From Pseudohongiella spirulinae (GTDB lineage: Bacteria > Pseudomonadota > Gammaproteobacteria > Pseudomonadales > Pseudohongiellaceae), in the NCBI RefSeq assembly GCF_001444425.1, contig NZ_CP013189.1, positions 1,178,001 through 1,242,000 of the forward strand: 64,000 nucleotides of DNA, in the 5' to 3' direction. Positions 24,162 to 32,777 of this stretch are shown one piece after another. The translations under genes were made by a program, and so were the position numbers. The number at the start of each line of letters is the position of its first letter. Within the stretch, counting starts at the first letter, position 1. The notes beneath the pieces are model-generated. The model saw only the letters and a list, made by a program, of their open reading frames with translations, had not been told where the DNA came from and did no database searches.

Positions 24162-24791
24162 CTAAACTGTCTTTCGGGCGATCAGAAAGAGACTGGATTT
24201 GTCGGGGATCCATTGTTCAACGATCTCAAAGCCAGCGTGAGTGACCTGCTTCAAGTATTCATCTTTGGTCATCAGGTTGATATGGGGTGCCCGGCCAAAC
24301 AGTTGCATCACCTTGAGTATCCAGCGAACAAAAACCGGCTCATGTTTCAGTAATGCTGTGCTCGATACAAAGACGCCACCTGGTTTAAGTACCCGATGAA
24401 CTTCGTTGAGTGTGAGCTCAGGTGCCTCTACCAGGTGCATGATGTTGAGTCCCAGCACGGCGTCATAGGTCTGTGCTGCATAGTCAAAATCCTCCAGTTG
24501 ACCGATACTGAACGAGATGTTTGATACACTCGCTTGTTCAGCGCGTTCTCTGGCAATGGTGATCATGGCAGTTGAGATGTCACTGGCATCAAGGCGTGCC
24601 ACGTGTTTCGAATGCACCAAAGCCGTACTGCCGGTGCCACAACCAAACTCAAGTACCACATTGTCGGGTTTAAGGTATTTCTGAGTAAGCTGAAGTTTGC
24701 GCTGATAAATCGACTCATCGGGCACCGGTTTTTTTGAATACTTTGGTGCCAGTTTGTCCCAGAAGCGGGCTGAGGGATGTTCTTTGCTCAT
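24162..24791 (-). CDS. Class I SAM-dependent methyltransferase
   Basis: A 209-residue methyltransferase. Motif I is VVLEFGCGTGSTALVHS (about residue 45), the acidic motif II is ARLDASDIS, and the later motifs are FDYAAQTYDAVLGLNIMHLV and LKPGGVFVSSTALL. The overall pattern fits the UbiE/BioC-like type 11 group, which methylate small molecules. It ends FLIARKTV, typical of this group. Substrate unknown. It is convergent with the GFA gene. Confidence 0.85.
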   Translation of the reverse strand: MSKEHPSARFWDKLAPKYSKKPVPDESIYQRKLQLTQKYLKPDNVVLEFGCGTGSTALVHSKHVARLDASDISTAMITIARERAEQASVSNISFSIGQLEDFDYAAQTYDAVLGLNIMHLVEAPELTLNEVHRVLKPGGVFVSSTALLKHEPVFVRWILKVMQLFGRAPHINLMTKDEYLKQVTHAGFEIVEQWIPDKSSLFLIARKTV

Positions 24792-24938
24792 TTTCTCTGG
24801 ATACCTTGTTGTATGTGCTGGATGATTATGAAATGTACCAGCAGTCAGACATAGAGTCCTTTCTTTCTGAGTGTCTGGGCAAGCTTGCTATTTGATTCAA
24901 TAATGCCTTCGGAGAATGGGGGAGTGTGTAGAGCGTCG

Positions 24939-25403
24939 TCAGTCACGCGCCTCATCCAATAATACGCGTAATTTCCTCAATACCGGCAATACAGCTTTCG
25001 CGTCCTCAGTGCCAAACTGAGGTATCAGGGCCATGATGTCGGGTGTAATCATTCTGACGGCCGTGTCACGCAGTGTGCGCCCCGCATCGGTCAGATAAAT
25101 GAGTTTGCCGCGCCCATCCTGCGGATTCGGCTCCATGCGGATCAGGCCTCGTTTCTCCAGCCCGGCCAAGGTATGTGACATGCTGGTTTTTGGCACCTGA
25201 AAGGCCCGCGCCATTTGCAGAGGCGTGCGACCATCCCCCAGTCTGACCAGATGGTTCAGTGCGCTGAAATGATGCTGCGTCAATCCATCACCCAGCCGCG
25301 ATTCCAGCAATGCCCGGCTGAGCTGGGCGATGATGCCGATTTCGTTAAGCACATCAAACATCAATTGACCGTTATCGGATTCAGGCGTTGCGGATTTTTT
25401 CAT
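24939..25403 (-). CDS. MarR-family transcription regulator
   Basis: A 154-residue winged-helix regulator. The helix-turn-helix lies at TPLQMARAFQVPKTSMSHTLAGLEKRGLI and the wing at RMEPNPQDGRGKLIYLTDAGR, the form typical of MarR proteins. It overlaps the nitroreductase gene upstream by 23 bases, so the pair is one operon read from the promoter near 26600. The duplicated palindromic sequence there is the likely binding site, giving autoregulation. The inducer is unknown; MarR proteins next to nitroreductases often respond to phenols or quinones. Confidence 0.9.
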   Translation of the reverse strand: MKKSATPESDNGQLMFDVLNEIGIIAQLSRALLESRLGDGLTQHHFSALNHLVRLGDGRTPLQMARAFQVPKTSMSHTLAGLEKRGLIRMEPNPQDGRGKLIYLTDAGRTLRDTAVRMITPDIMALIPQFGTEDAKAVLPVLRKLRVLLDEARD

Positions 25404-26559
25404 CCAGTCTCCATCGGGGTGTGCGGGCTACGGGCGCAGCATACCCTAATCGCCCCAGCATCTGCACGGTTTCCCCGCCCTGAGCGAGCATTTCCCGCGC
25501 ACGTCGGTAGTGGGTCTGCATCTGCGGGTATTCCTGCAGGCATTGACTGACCGGGTGCAGGGCCAGACCAGCCTGCGTTGTCATCAGGTTAAGTCGCACC
25601 CAGGCCCGACCGGCCGCAATCTGCTGCTCGCGGCTGTTGCCGGGCGTGCACAGCCAGACAAACGCAGGCGTGGCGGTAAACATGCTCTCGTACATATCAA
25701 GGCCAGTCTGCCAGGCAAACGTGCCGGGCGTGGCAAGTGCTGTTTTGGTCAGCAGTCCGACGCGCTGCAATCCTTCCAGCGGCATGCCGCCGACATCAAT
25801 GCCATCCGGCGAAGCGTTGATGGCCGTTTTGCCCAGACGCATCAGGTCAATACTTTCCTGAAGCGTTGCCGGCGTTTCATACTCCACTTTGAATGCCTGC
25901 CAGATTAATTCACGCAGGGCCACGACCTGATCAGAATCATTGCTGCCAGCGAAGCGTACGCCAGTAATATCCGGATTGAGACCTGTCAGGGTGCTGGTGG
26001 CAACCGGTTGGCTGTCAAACGGCTCTTTTGTTGAACGACGCTGCAGGATGCTGCTGAACAGCGGGTCAGCGTTACGCTGTTGGCTGTTGGTGGCGGCGTT
26101 TAATGGCTGGAAAACGATTCTGGCAACCGGGTTTGAGCCGAGCAACTGGCCATTACTGCCTTGCGGAAACAGGGTTGTGCTAAGGCTATAACCCTGCTGA
26201 CTCGCGGCGATCCGCTTCAATTCCAGAAAGCAGCCCAGGCCAATGGTTAACTGGCGGTCGAAGGGGTCGGTCTCGGGCAGCCGGCGGGTGGGATCGGCCA
26301 GCAGAGTGACCACATTCGGCTCCGACAGATCAACCATCCAGGGCTGCAGGTTGTGCGGGTTGGGTGCCAGAATTGCGTAGGACAGGGCAAAACGGCGCGG
26401 TTCATTGTACTGTCCGGCTTCGTCCCAGGGAGCCAGTGCCTCGCTGGGTGTGCGGGTCATGGAGAAACCGGTAATTCCGCCGCCAGCGGCGAGAATAATC
26501 CCGCCACCAAGCGTGGCAATGAACTTTCGGCGGGTCATTCTGTTTTCTTGTGTGCTCAT
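25381..26559 (-). CDS. Tat-exported nitroreductase-family protein
   Basis: A 392-residue protein with a twin-arginine signal (TRRKFIATLGGGIILAAGGGITGF). The mature part has features of the Acg-like/nitroreductase fold, with a flavin-binding opening (ILAPNPHNLQPWMVD), LTIGLGCFLELKRIA, and a second half with RRSTKEPFD and QAGLALHPVSQCLQEYP. Such proteins bind FMN and reduce nitro- or quinone-type compounds, though Acg members may only store flavin. Export as a folded flavoprotein fits the Tat signal. It is the first gene in the operon with the MarR regulator. ATG at 26559. Confidence 0.75.
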   Translation of the reverse strand: MSTQENRMTRRKFIATLGGGIILAAGGGITGFSMTRTPSEALAPWDEAGQYNEPRRFALSYAILAPNPHNLQPWMVDLSEPNVVTLLADPTRRLPETDPFDRQLTIGLGCFLELKRIAASQQGYSLSTTLFPQGSNGQLLGSNPVARIVFQPLNAATNSQQRNADPLFSSILQRRSTKEPFDSQPVATSTLTGLNPDITGVRFAGSNDSDQVVALRELIWQAFKVEYETPATLQESIDLMRLGKTAINASPDGIDVGGMPLEGLQRVGLLTKTALATPGTFAWQTGLDMYESMFTATPAFVWLCTPGNSREQQIAAGRAWVRLNLMTTQAGLALHPVSQCLQEYPQMQTHYRRAREMLAQGGETVQMLGRLGYAAPVARTPRWRLDEKIRNA

Positions 26560-26600
26560 GACGTTTGCCTCTAACGATGACTGATTGGTAAGTCACTATA

Positions 26601-26641
26601 AAGTACGATATCGAACTAAACAAGTACGAAATCGAACTAAA
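26601..26641. promoter_or_regulatory. Duplicated MarR-type operator
   Basis: Two 20-base direct repeats that differ at one position: AAGTACGATATCGAACTAAA at 26601-26620 and AAGTACGAAATCGAACTAAA at 26622-26641, a period of 21 bases. Each contains a near-palindrome around CGATATCG. They lie 42 bases upstream of the nitroreductase start, next to TATAGT on the minus strand (26595-26600), and are the probable target of the MarR protein encoded in the same operon. Confidence 0.6.
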
Positions 26642-26790
26642 TGTGTGTGGCTTCTAAATTTGTAGTGATATGGCTGGAGATGTGTGATCTGACTGGAGTA
26701 ATTCGTAATTTGACATCCAGGGTCACGTGAGTTATTACCGTTAAACAACCGTCGCGAAAGCTGTATGCTCTTCGCCGGTGAGGAGGCAAC

Positions 26791-29217
26791 GTGAATGTCG
26801 CTGCACAGAGCAAGGTACTGATAGTCGAAGATGAGACTATTGTTGCGATGGACATCCAGCGCAGGCTGGAGAGGCTAGGCTACCGGGTTACGGGCCTGGC
26901 AGCCAAGGCAAAACAGGCACTTGATCTGTTGGAAGGAGACCCTCCGGATATTATCCTGATGGATATTCATCTGAATGACACGCTGGATGGCGTTGATATC
27001 GCCAATATAATTAACCAAAAGTTTCATATCCCCGTCATCTTTGTCACTGCGTATTCAGAAGACTCCACCATGGGACGCGCCACTCAGGCACGACCCTATG
27101 GGTATTTGCTAAAACCGTTTTCCGAACGCGATCTGTACGCCGTGATCAGTATCTCTCTTGAACGTTCAAAGTGGGATCAGGAAATACAGCGTCGCGAAGC
27201 ACAGCTGAGGCTGGCTATTGATGCCGCTAACATGGGGACCTGGGAGATCGGAGAAAATACCGGTAATCCGATCGTTCTGGCTAATCTTCCGCATCCGGAT
27301 CTGGCGCATGTATCAAGCTGGGATGAGTTTCGCCCGTTGATCGCGATTGCAGACAGAGGCCGGGTCGACCTTGAAATAAACGCCCTGCAACGCAGGATAA
27401 AGCGTTCGATTGAGGTTGAGTTTGAGATTGTCGATACGCAAAAAAGACAGCGTTTCTATACTCTTTACGGTATCTCCGGAAACCGCGGTGATGAGCATTG
27501 CTGTGACGCAGTGGGCGTCATTCAGGATATCACCGAACGTAAGCGGATGGAAAAAGACCTGAGGCAGGCAGCCCTGGTGTTTAACACAAGCTCTGAAGCC
27601 ATCGTGATTGCGGATGAAAGTCTTAAAGTTATAAGCGCAAATGCGGCTTTCTACAGAATAACCGGGCTAGAAGAGCCAGATGTGCAGGGTCAGCCGCTGG
27701 CCTTATTGTCAGCAGACAGCATTGGTCGTCAGGCGCGCAGACAGATGACGGCAAAGCTTAAGCGGGGAGCGAGCTGGAGAGGAGAAATTCGTTCGTACCG
27801 GCGAAATCAGCAAGTTTTTCATGCCTTGGTCAACGTTTCCCGGATGACTCATAACGGCAGCGCGGCCAGACAATATGTCATCCTTATATCCGATATCACG
27901 GAAATACGCAGTGCCCAGGCTGAGCTGGCTTACATAGCCTATTACGATTCCCTGACTGAATTACCCAATCGTCATCTGTTCATGGACCGCTTGAATATGG
28001 CACTTGCACATGCCGAACGGACTGCCCGACGATTGGCTATATTGTTCATCGACCTCGATCACTTCAAACGTGTCAACGACGCCCTGGGACATCAGATTGG
28101 TGACCAGATGCTGCGCACTATATCGGATCGATTGCGATCGGTTTTACGTAGCTCGGATACCCTCTGCAGGATTGGCGGCGACGAATTTATTGTCATTGCC
28201 AATACGTATGGTACGTTGCAGGATCTTGAGGTTCTGGCTCGCAAAATCATTGATGTTGTACACCAGCCGTTGACGCTCGGTAAAACTGAATTTACACCGG
28301 GTTGTAGTGTTGGTATCAGCATCTATCCGGATGACACCAGTGACAAGGATGATCTGGTCAAGATGGCTGATACCGCCATGTATTCTGCCAAAACCATGGG
28401 GCGGGGTTGTTATTCATTCTATCAGCCACAAATGACACGGCAGGTGGCGCATTACCTGAACAGGGAGCAGGAATTGCGCAATGCACTGCAGAACAATGAG
28501 TTCGTTTTGCACTATCAGCCGCAGTTCAGCGCGGATGAGTTGTCGATCATTGGTGTGGAAGCACTTATCCGCTGGCAACACCCCGAGGCTGGGCTGCTCT
28601 CGGCGGCCGAGGTCATTCCGGTTGCGGAGCACAGTAATCTGATCGTTGATGTGGGCAAGTGGGTGATTGGCGAAGCCTGCAGGCAATATCGCACCTGGGT
28701 TGATGCCGGATTGCCGGGCGTGCGCATTGCCGTCAATGTGGCAGTCAGGCAGCTAAAAGACCCGCAATTTGTCAGTATCGTAGCGGACGCACTGGCAGCC
28801 CATGCTATGCCCGGAGAATTTCTGGAACTGGAGGTTACTGAGTCATCGTTACAGAACTCGGAGGACAGTGTTTCAGCACTGCGAAGAATTGAGTCCCTGG
28901 GTGTCACAATCTCCATAGACGATTTTGGTACTGGTTATTCCTGTATGAGCTCATTGAAACTGCTACCCATCCATCGGCTGAAAGTTGACCAGTCGTTTGT
29001 CAGAGACATACCTGGTGACCGCAACGACTGTGCTATCGCAACCGCGATCATCGTTCTCGGTCATGAACTTGGGCTGCAGGTTATCGCGGAAGGAATAGAA
29101 ACGCGGGAGCAGTCTGAATTTATTTGTGCAGCGGGCTGCGACGAACTGCAGGGTTATCTATTCAGCAAGCCACTGCCGGCGGAAAGTCTGGCTGATCTAT
29201 TACGCGGAAATGACTGA
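26791..29217 (+). CDS. Response regulator-PAS-GGDEF-EAL protein
   Basis: An 808-residue c-di-GMP enzyme. A CheY-like receiver (residues 8-125) has the acidic pair VEDE, phospho-Asp in IILMDIHLND and Lys in LLKPFSERD. One or two PAS-like domains follow (about 135-250 and 255-375, the second ending DITEIRSAQ). The GGDEF domain (380-540) is intact (RIGGDEFIV) with an RxxD I-site (RSSD). The EAL domain (555-800) keeps EALIRW, the DDFGTGYSC loop, KVDQSFVRDI and the AEGIET motif, so both synthesis and breakdown look possible. Start is GTG after GAGGAGG. The next gene, a HisKA_2 kinase, overlaps by 8 bases and is the probable phospho-donor. Confidence 0.9.
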   Translation: MNVAAQSKVLIVEDETIVAMDIQRRLERLGYRVTGLAAKAKQALDLLEGDPPDIILMDIHLNDTLDGVDIANIINQKFHIPVIFVTAYSEDSTMGRATQARPYGYLLKPFSERDLYAVISISLERSKWDQEIQRREAQLRLAIDAANMGTWEIGENTGNPIVLANLPHPDLAHVSSWDEFRPLIAIADRGRVDLEINALQRRIKRSIEVEFEIVDTQKRQRFYTLYGISGNRGDEHCCDAVGVIQDITERKRMEKDLRQAALVFNTSSEAIVIADESLKVISANAAFYRITGLEEPDVQGQPLALLSADSIGRQARRQMTAKLKRGASWRGEIRSYRRNQQVFHALVNVSRMTHNGSAARQYVILISDITEIRSAQAELAYIAYYDSLTELPNRHLFMDRLNMALAHAERTARRLAILFIDLDHFKRVNDALGHQIGDQMLRTISDRLRSVLRSSDTLCRIGGDEFIVIANTYGTLQDLEVLARKIIDVVHQPLTLGKTEFTPGCSVGISIYPDDTSDKDDLVKMADTAMYSAKTMGRGCYSFYQPQMTRQVAHYLNREQELRNALQNNEFVLHYQPQFSADELSIIGVEALIRWQHPEAGLLSAAEVIPVAEHSNLIVDVGKWVIGEACRQYRTWVDAGLPGVRIAVNVAVRQLKDPQFVSIVADALAAHAMPGEFLELEVTESSLQNSEDSVSALRRIESLGVTISIDDFGTGYSCMSSLKLLPIHRLKVDQSFVRDIPGDRNDCAIATAIIVLGHELGLQVIAEGIETREQSEFICAAGCDELQGYLFSKPLPAESLADLLRGND

Positions 29218-30646
29218 CGAGCCCAAGAGCGGAAAAGACATGGCGAAAGCGAATCATTCAGAACGGCTGGACAACGATGAATTAATGCACTTTGCCATCG
29301 AAGCGGCGCCCAATGGCATGGTTATTGTCGATGACAGCGGCCAAATTGTGCGGGCCAATTCCAGTGTTGAAACACTGTTTGGATACCAGCGCGATGAATT
29401 GCTCGGTCAGCCTATCGAACAACTTGTGCCGGCGCGATTTTCGCAGGCGCACCCAAAGTTGCGCGCCAGGTATGTCGTGAACCCCCAAGCGCGAGCCATG
29501 GGGCACGGGCGGGATCTGTATGGTCTTCACAAAGATGGCAGCGAAATACCGGTGGAAATTGGCCTGAATCCGATAACAATCGGAGAGCGTGTTTTTATCT
29601 TCGCCACCATTGTTGATATTACCGAGCGCCAGCGTGCGCAGGAGATGGTTCACCTTGCTGTCGAGGCCGCTCCCAACGGGATGATCATGACAGACAAGGA
29701 GGGGAAGATTACGCTCGTCAATTCCATGATAGAAACCATGTTTGGCTACAGTCGCGAGGAGCTGATTGGTGCCAACGTAGATATACTGGTGCCTGTGCGC
29801 TTCAGAGAGGATCATCCGGGTGTCAGGCATACTTACACCCAGCAGCCGGTTTCCAGGGCGATGGGAAAGGGACGAGATCTGTACGCATTGAACAGGCATG
29901 GCGAAGAGTTCCCGGTTGAAATAGGGCTGAACCCGTTGCGGACAGCCAACGGCGTAATGATTCTGGCATCTGTTGTCGATATTACAGAGCGCAAACAACA
30001 GGAAGAGTCTTTGAGATCCGCCTTGCTCGCCAAGGAAACGCTGCTGGCGGAGATTCATCACCGAGTGAAAAACAACCTGCAGGTCATCGACAGTTTGATC
30101 GGGATGCAAATGGATCAGGTGGCTGGGGAGCAGGCGCGAGCTGCACTTATGGAAAGTCAGAATCGCGTCAAAACTATATCCCTGATCCACCAGATCCTTT
30201 ACCAATCTCAGGATTTTGCCCAGATCGACGCGAAAGAGTTGATTACCTCCCTTACTCATAATCTGGCTCAGTCCTATGGCATGGATCGCGATCGCATTGA
30301 TCTCCAACTGGACCTTGATCCTTTGCTGCTATCGATGAACCGCAGTTTGCCTCTGGGTCTCATCGTTAATGAACTGGTCACTAATGCCCTGAAGCACGCT
30401 TTTCCGGGCAACAGGTCTGGAACGTTGACGGTTACCCTCAAGCGTTCCGGCTACAGCAGGGCTGTATTGGCAGTCACTGACACTGGTATAGGGCTGCCAG
30501 CTGATAAAGTTACCAGTGAAAGTGCGTCGCTGGGTCTGCGGTTGATGCACGCATTGACGGCGCAGATTGAAGCTGAGCTGGACGTGACCAGTAGAAATCC
30601 GACCCGCTTTGCCTTGAGTTTTGACCTGGAACGTTTAACCAATTAA
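29210..30646 (+). CDS. PAS-PAS HisKA_2 histidine kinase
   Basis: A 478-residue soluble kinase. Two tandem PAS domains (residues ~25-140 and ~145-262) are clear duplicates of each other: both open with EAAPNGM, contain ETxFGY and the long RAMGxGRDLY loop, and end in VDITER. The HisKA_2 dimerisation motif follows (LAEIHHRVKNNLQVIDSLI, with the phospho-acceptor His), then an HATPase domain (NELVTNALKHAFP, DTGIGLP). There are no membrane segments, so it senses a cytoplasmic cue such as redox or a ligand. The ATG at 29210 is inside the preceding gene, implying translation together with its response-regulator partner. Confidence 0.9.
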   Translation: MTDEPKSGKDMAKANHSERLDNDELMHFAIEAAPNGMVIVDDSGQIVRANSSVETLFGYQRDELLGQPIEQLVPARFSQAHPKLRARYVVNPQARAMGHGRDLYGLHKDGSEIPVEIGLNPITIGERVFIFATIVDITERQRAQEMVHLAVEAAPNGMIMTDKEGKITLVNSMIETMFGYSREELIGANVDILVPVRFREDHPGVRHTYTQQPVSRAMGKGRDLYALNRHGEEFPVEIGLNPLRTANGVMILASVVDITERKQQEESLRSALLAKETLLAEIHHRVKNNLQVIDSLIGMQMDQVAGEQARAALMESQNRVKTISLIHQILYQSQDFAQIDAKELITSLTHNLAQSYGMDRDRIDLQLDLDPLLLSMNRSLPLGLIVNELVTNALKHAFPGNRSGTLTVTLKRSGYSRAVLAVTDTGIGLPADKVTSESASLGLRLMHALTAQIEAELDVTSRNPTRFALSFDLERLTN

Positions 30647-30764
30647 CACTTGTATCCTGCTTGGAATGACTCACGTATATGGACTTATGGTGAATTGACG
30701 GGAAGGATGAAATCGTTATAGTTCGGACAAAGGTGAGGAGGTGTGCTTTGGAAGGAATCGCACT

Positions 30765-32024
30765 ATGACAATGGATAAGGTCATTCAGAAGCAGCAGCGA
30801 CCATGGTGGCAGTGGCTGGCAGGATTTGTGGTGGTTGGCCTGGTCGGATGGTTTATATTTCAGACTGTGGTTGATGCCTCTGTCAGATCAGTGCGGGTGC
30901 CAGCTGCGCAACTCATCATCAGCAGCGTACAAATGGGTACTCTCGAAGATGTGATTTCCGTCCGAGGAACGGTTCAACCACTGAACAGTGTTTTTCTGGA
31001 TGCTGTTAACGGCGGCGTGGTTGAGCAGATTTTTGTGCAGGAGGGCGCCTTTGTTGAAGCGGGCCAGCCATTGCTGCAGCTAAGTAACACTTCCTTGCGC
31101 CTGAGTGTTGCCAATAATGATACGGCTATCACTGAACAGCTCAACTATCTCACCAATATCGCCAACGGTTTTGAAACCACCCAGCTGAATACCGAGCGGG
31201 AAATCATCAATCTGGAATACCGTATCACCACGCTGGAGCGCCAAATGAACCGTCATCAGGAACTGGTGGCGGAGCGCATGATTTCGCAGCAGGATTTTGA
31301 AGCAATTGTAGATGAACTGGACTACAACAGGCGGCTGCTGGTGAACACTCGGGCCAGGCAGGCGCTGGAAAACCGTATCCGCCAGTCCCGCCAGGTTCAG
31401 ATTGCTGAGCAAATAGAGAAGCTTGAGGACAACCTGACGCTTGCCCAAACCAGTTTTGAGAGTTTGCTGGTGAGGGCGCCGATTTCAGGCCAGCTGACCT
31501 CGCTGCCGGTGCAGATTGGCGAGAGCAAGCTCAACGGTCAGCGCCTGGGGCAGATTGATGTAGTCAATCAATACAAGGTTGCCGCCCAGATTGACGAGTT
31601 TTATGTGTCCCGCGTATCGCCCGGCCAATCAGCCCGGTTCTCCCTGTCTGGCACAGAGTACAGCGTCGTTGTTGACCGGGTGTATCCGGAAATCACCAAC
31701 GGTCTGTTTACTGTTGATCTTATTTTTGACCAGAACGTGCCAGATAGTCTGCGACGTGGGCAGACCCTGCAGCTGGAACTGGTGCTGGGGAGCCCACAAG
31801 AGACGTTGCTGTTGCCGATTGGCAGTTTCGTACAGGAAACCGGTGGTAACTGGGTGTTTGTGCTGGATGCATCCGGACAGAGCGCTAATCGGCGCGAGAT
31901 TGTGACAGGCCGTCGTAATAACCGCTTTATAGAAGTCCGTGAGGGGCTGGAGACGGGTGACAGGGTGATTACCTCCGGTTACAGCGCCATCATTAATGCC
32001 GAGAGGGTGCAGTTGGATCAATAA
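30765..32024 (+). CDS. HlyD/MacA-type periplasmic adaptor
   Basis: A 419-residue membrane-fusion protein. One N-terminal membrane anchor (WLAGFVVVGLVGWFIFQTV) leads to a lipoyl half (GTVQPLNSVFLDAVNGGVVEQIFVQEGAFVEAGQPLLQL), a long coiled coil of about 120 residues, the second lipoyl half (VRAPISGQLTSL) and beta-barrel domains, ending EGLETGDRVITSGYSAIINAERV. It would link an inner-membrane ABC pump to an outer-membrane channel. The ATG at 30765 has AAGGA eight bases upstream. First gene of a MacAB-like operon with the genes at 32056 and 32778; no TolC-like gene is adjacent. Confidence 0.85.
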   Translation: MTMDKVIQKQQRPWWQWLAGFVVVGLVGWFIFQTVVDASVRSVRVPAAQLIISSVQMGTLEDVISVRGTVQPLNSVFLDAVNGGVVEQIFVQEGAFVEAGQPLLQLSNTSLRLSVANNDTAITEQLNYLTNIANGFETTQLNTEREIINLEYRITTLERQMNRHQELVAERMISQQDFEAIVDELDYNRRLLVNTRARQALENRIRQSRQVQIAEQIEKLEDNLTLAQTSFESLLVRAPISGQLTSLPVQIGESKLNGQRLGQIDVVNQYKVAAQIDEFYVSRVSPGQSARFSLSGTEYSVVVDRVYPEITNGLFTVDLIFDQNVPDSLRRGQTLQLELVLGSPQETLLLPIGSFVQETGGNWVFVLDASGQSANRREIVTGRRNNRFIEVREGLETGDRVITSGYSAIINAERVQLDQ

Positions 32025-32055
32025 ATTCACATTGGATATCAGGGAAACCACTACC

Positions 32056-32751
32056 ATGATCAAACTTGAAAAGATCTGTAAGGTACATCGCACGGAAGAG
32101 ATTGAAACAGCAGCACTCGATAACATAGACCTTACAGTGGACAATGGTGAGTTTGTGTCCATTATGGGCCCGTCCGGTTGCGGCAAATCTACCTTGCTCA
32201 ATATGCTTGGGCTTCTCGATACTCCCAATAGTGGTCATTACTTCTTTGATGGTGAAGATCTGGCCGGTTACAGCGAGTCACAGCGTGCCAGCATACGCAA
32301 AGCCAATATTGGTGTGATCTTTCAAAGTTTTAATCTGATCGATGAACTGACTGTGTCGCAAAACGTTGATCTGGCGCTCTTGTATCAGAAGGTGCCCGCA
32401 GCGGAACGAAAGGCAAGAGTTGAAACTGTTTTGAAGCGCGTGTCGATTGATCACCGCAGTAAACATTATCCCCAGCAACTGTCAGGCGGACAGCAGCAGC
32501 GTGTGGCCATTGCGCGTGCCATCGTGAGCAATCCGAAGGTTCTGCTGGCCGACGAACCGACCGGAAACCTGGACACCCGCAACGGGGATGAAGTGATGGC
32601 ATTACTCAAAGAACTGAATCAGGAAGGTGCCACGGTGATTATGGTGACGCATTCCGAACATTATGCAGCGTATGGCACCCGCGTGGTGCGCCTGCTGGAT
32701 GGGAAAATTGTAGACGCAAACGCCGAGGCCAGCGCTGACGCCGTTCTTTAA
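32056..32751 (+). CDS. ABC transporter ATP-binding protein, MacB/LolD type
   Basis: A 231-residue ATPase. Walker A is GPSGCGKST, the Q loop is in [13 protein letters not shown], the signature is [15 protein letters not shown], Walker B is [12 protein letters not shown], and the switch His is in VTHSEHYA. The sequence type ([25 protein letters not shown]) is that of the MacB/LolD/FtsE group that works with FtsX-fold permeases to drive mechanotransmission rather than classic substrate import. It lies 31 bases behind the adaptor gene and 26 bases before the permease. Confidence 0.9.
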   Translation: MIKLEKICKVHRTEEIETAALDNIDLTVDNGEFVSIMGPSGCGKSTLLNMLGLLDTPNSGHYFFDGEDLAGYSESQRASIRKANIGVIFQSFNLIDELTVSQNVDLALLYQKVPAAERKARVETVLKRVSIDHRSKHYPQQLSGGQQQRVAIARAIVSNPKVLLADEPTGNLDTRNGDEVMALLKELNQEGATVIMVTHSEHYAAYGTRVVRLLDGKIVDANAEASADAVL

Positions 32752-32777
32752 ATTCAGTTCTACGCGAGGGATGCACC

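Noticed and set aside
29282-30307. A 341-codon minus-strand open frame across the kinase gene
   Set aside because: It mirrors the two PAS domains, has no family features, and the plus-strand kinase is clearly real.
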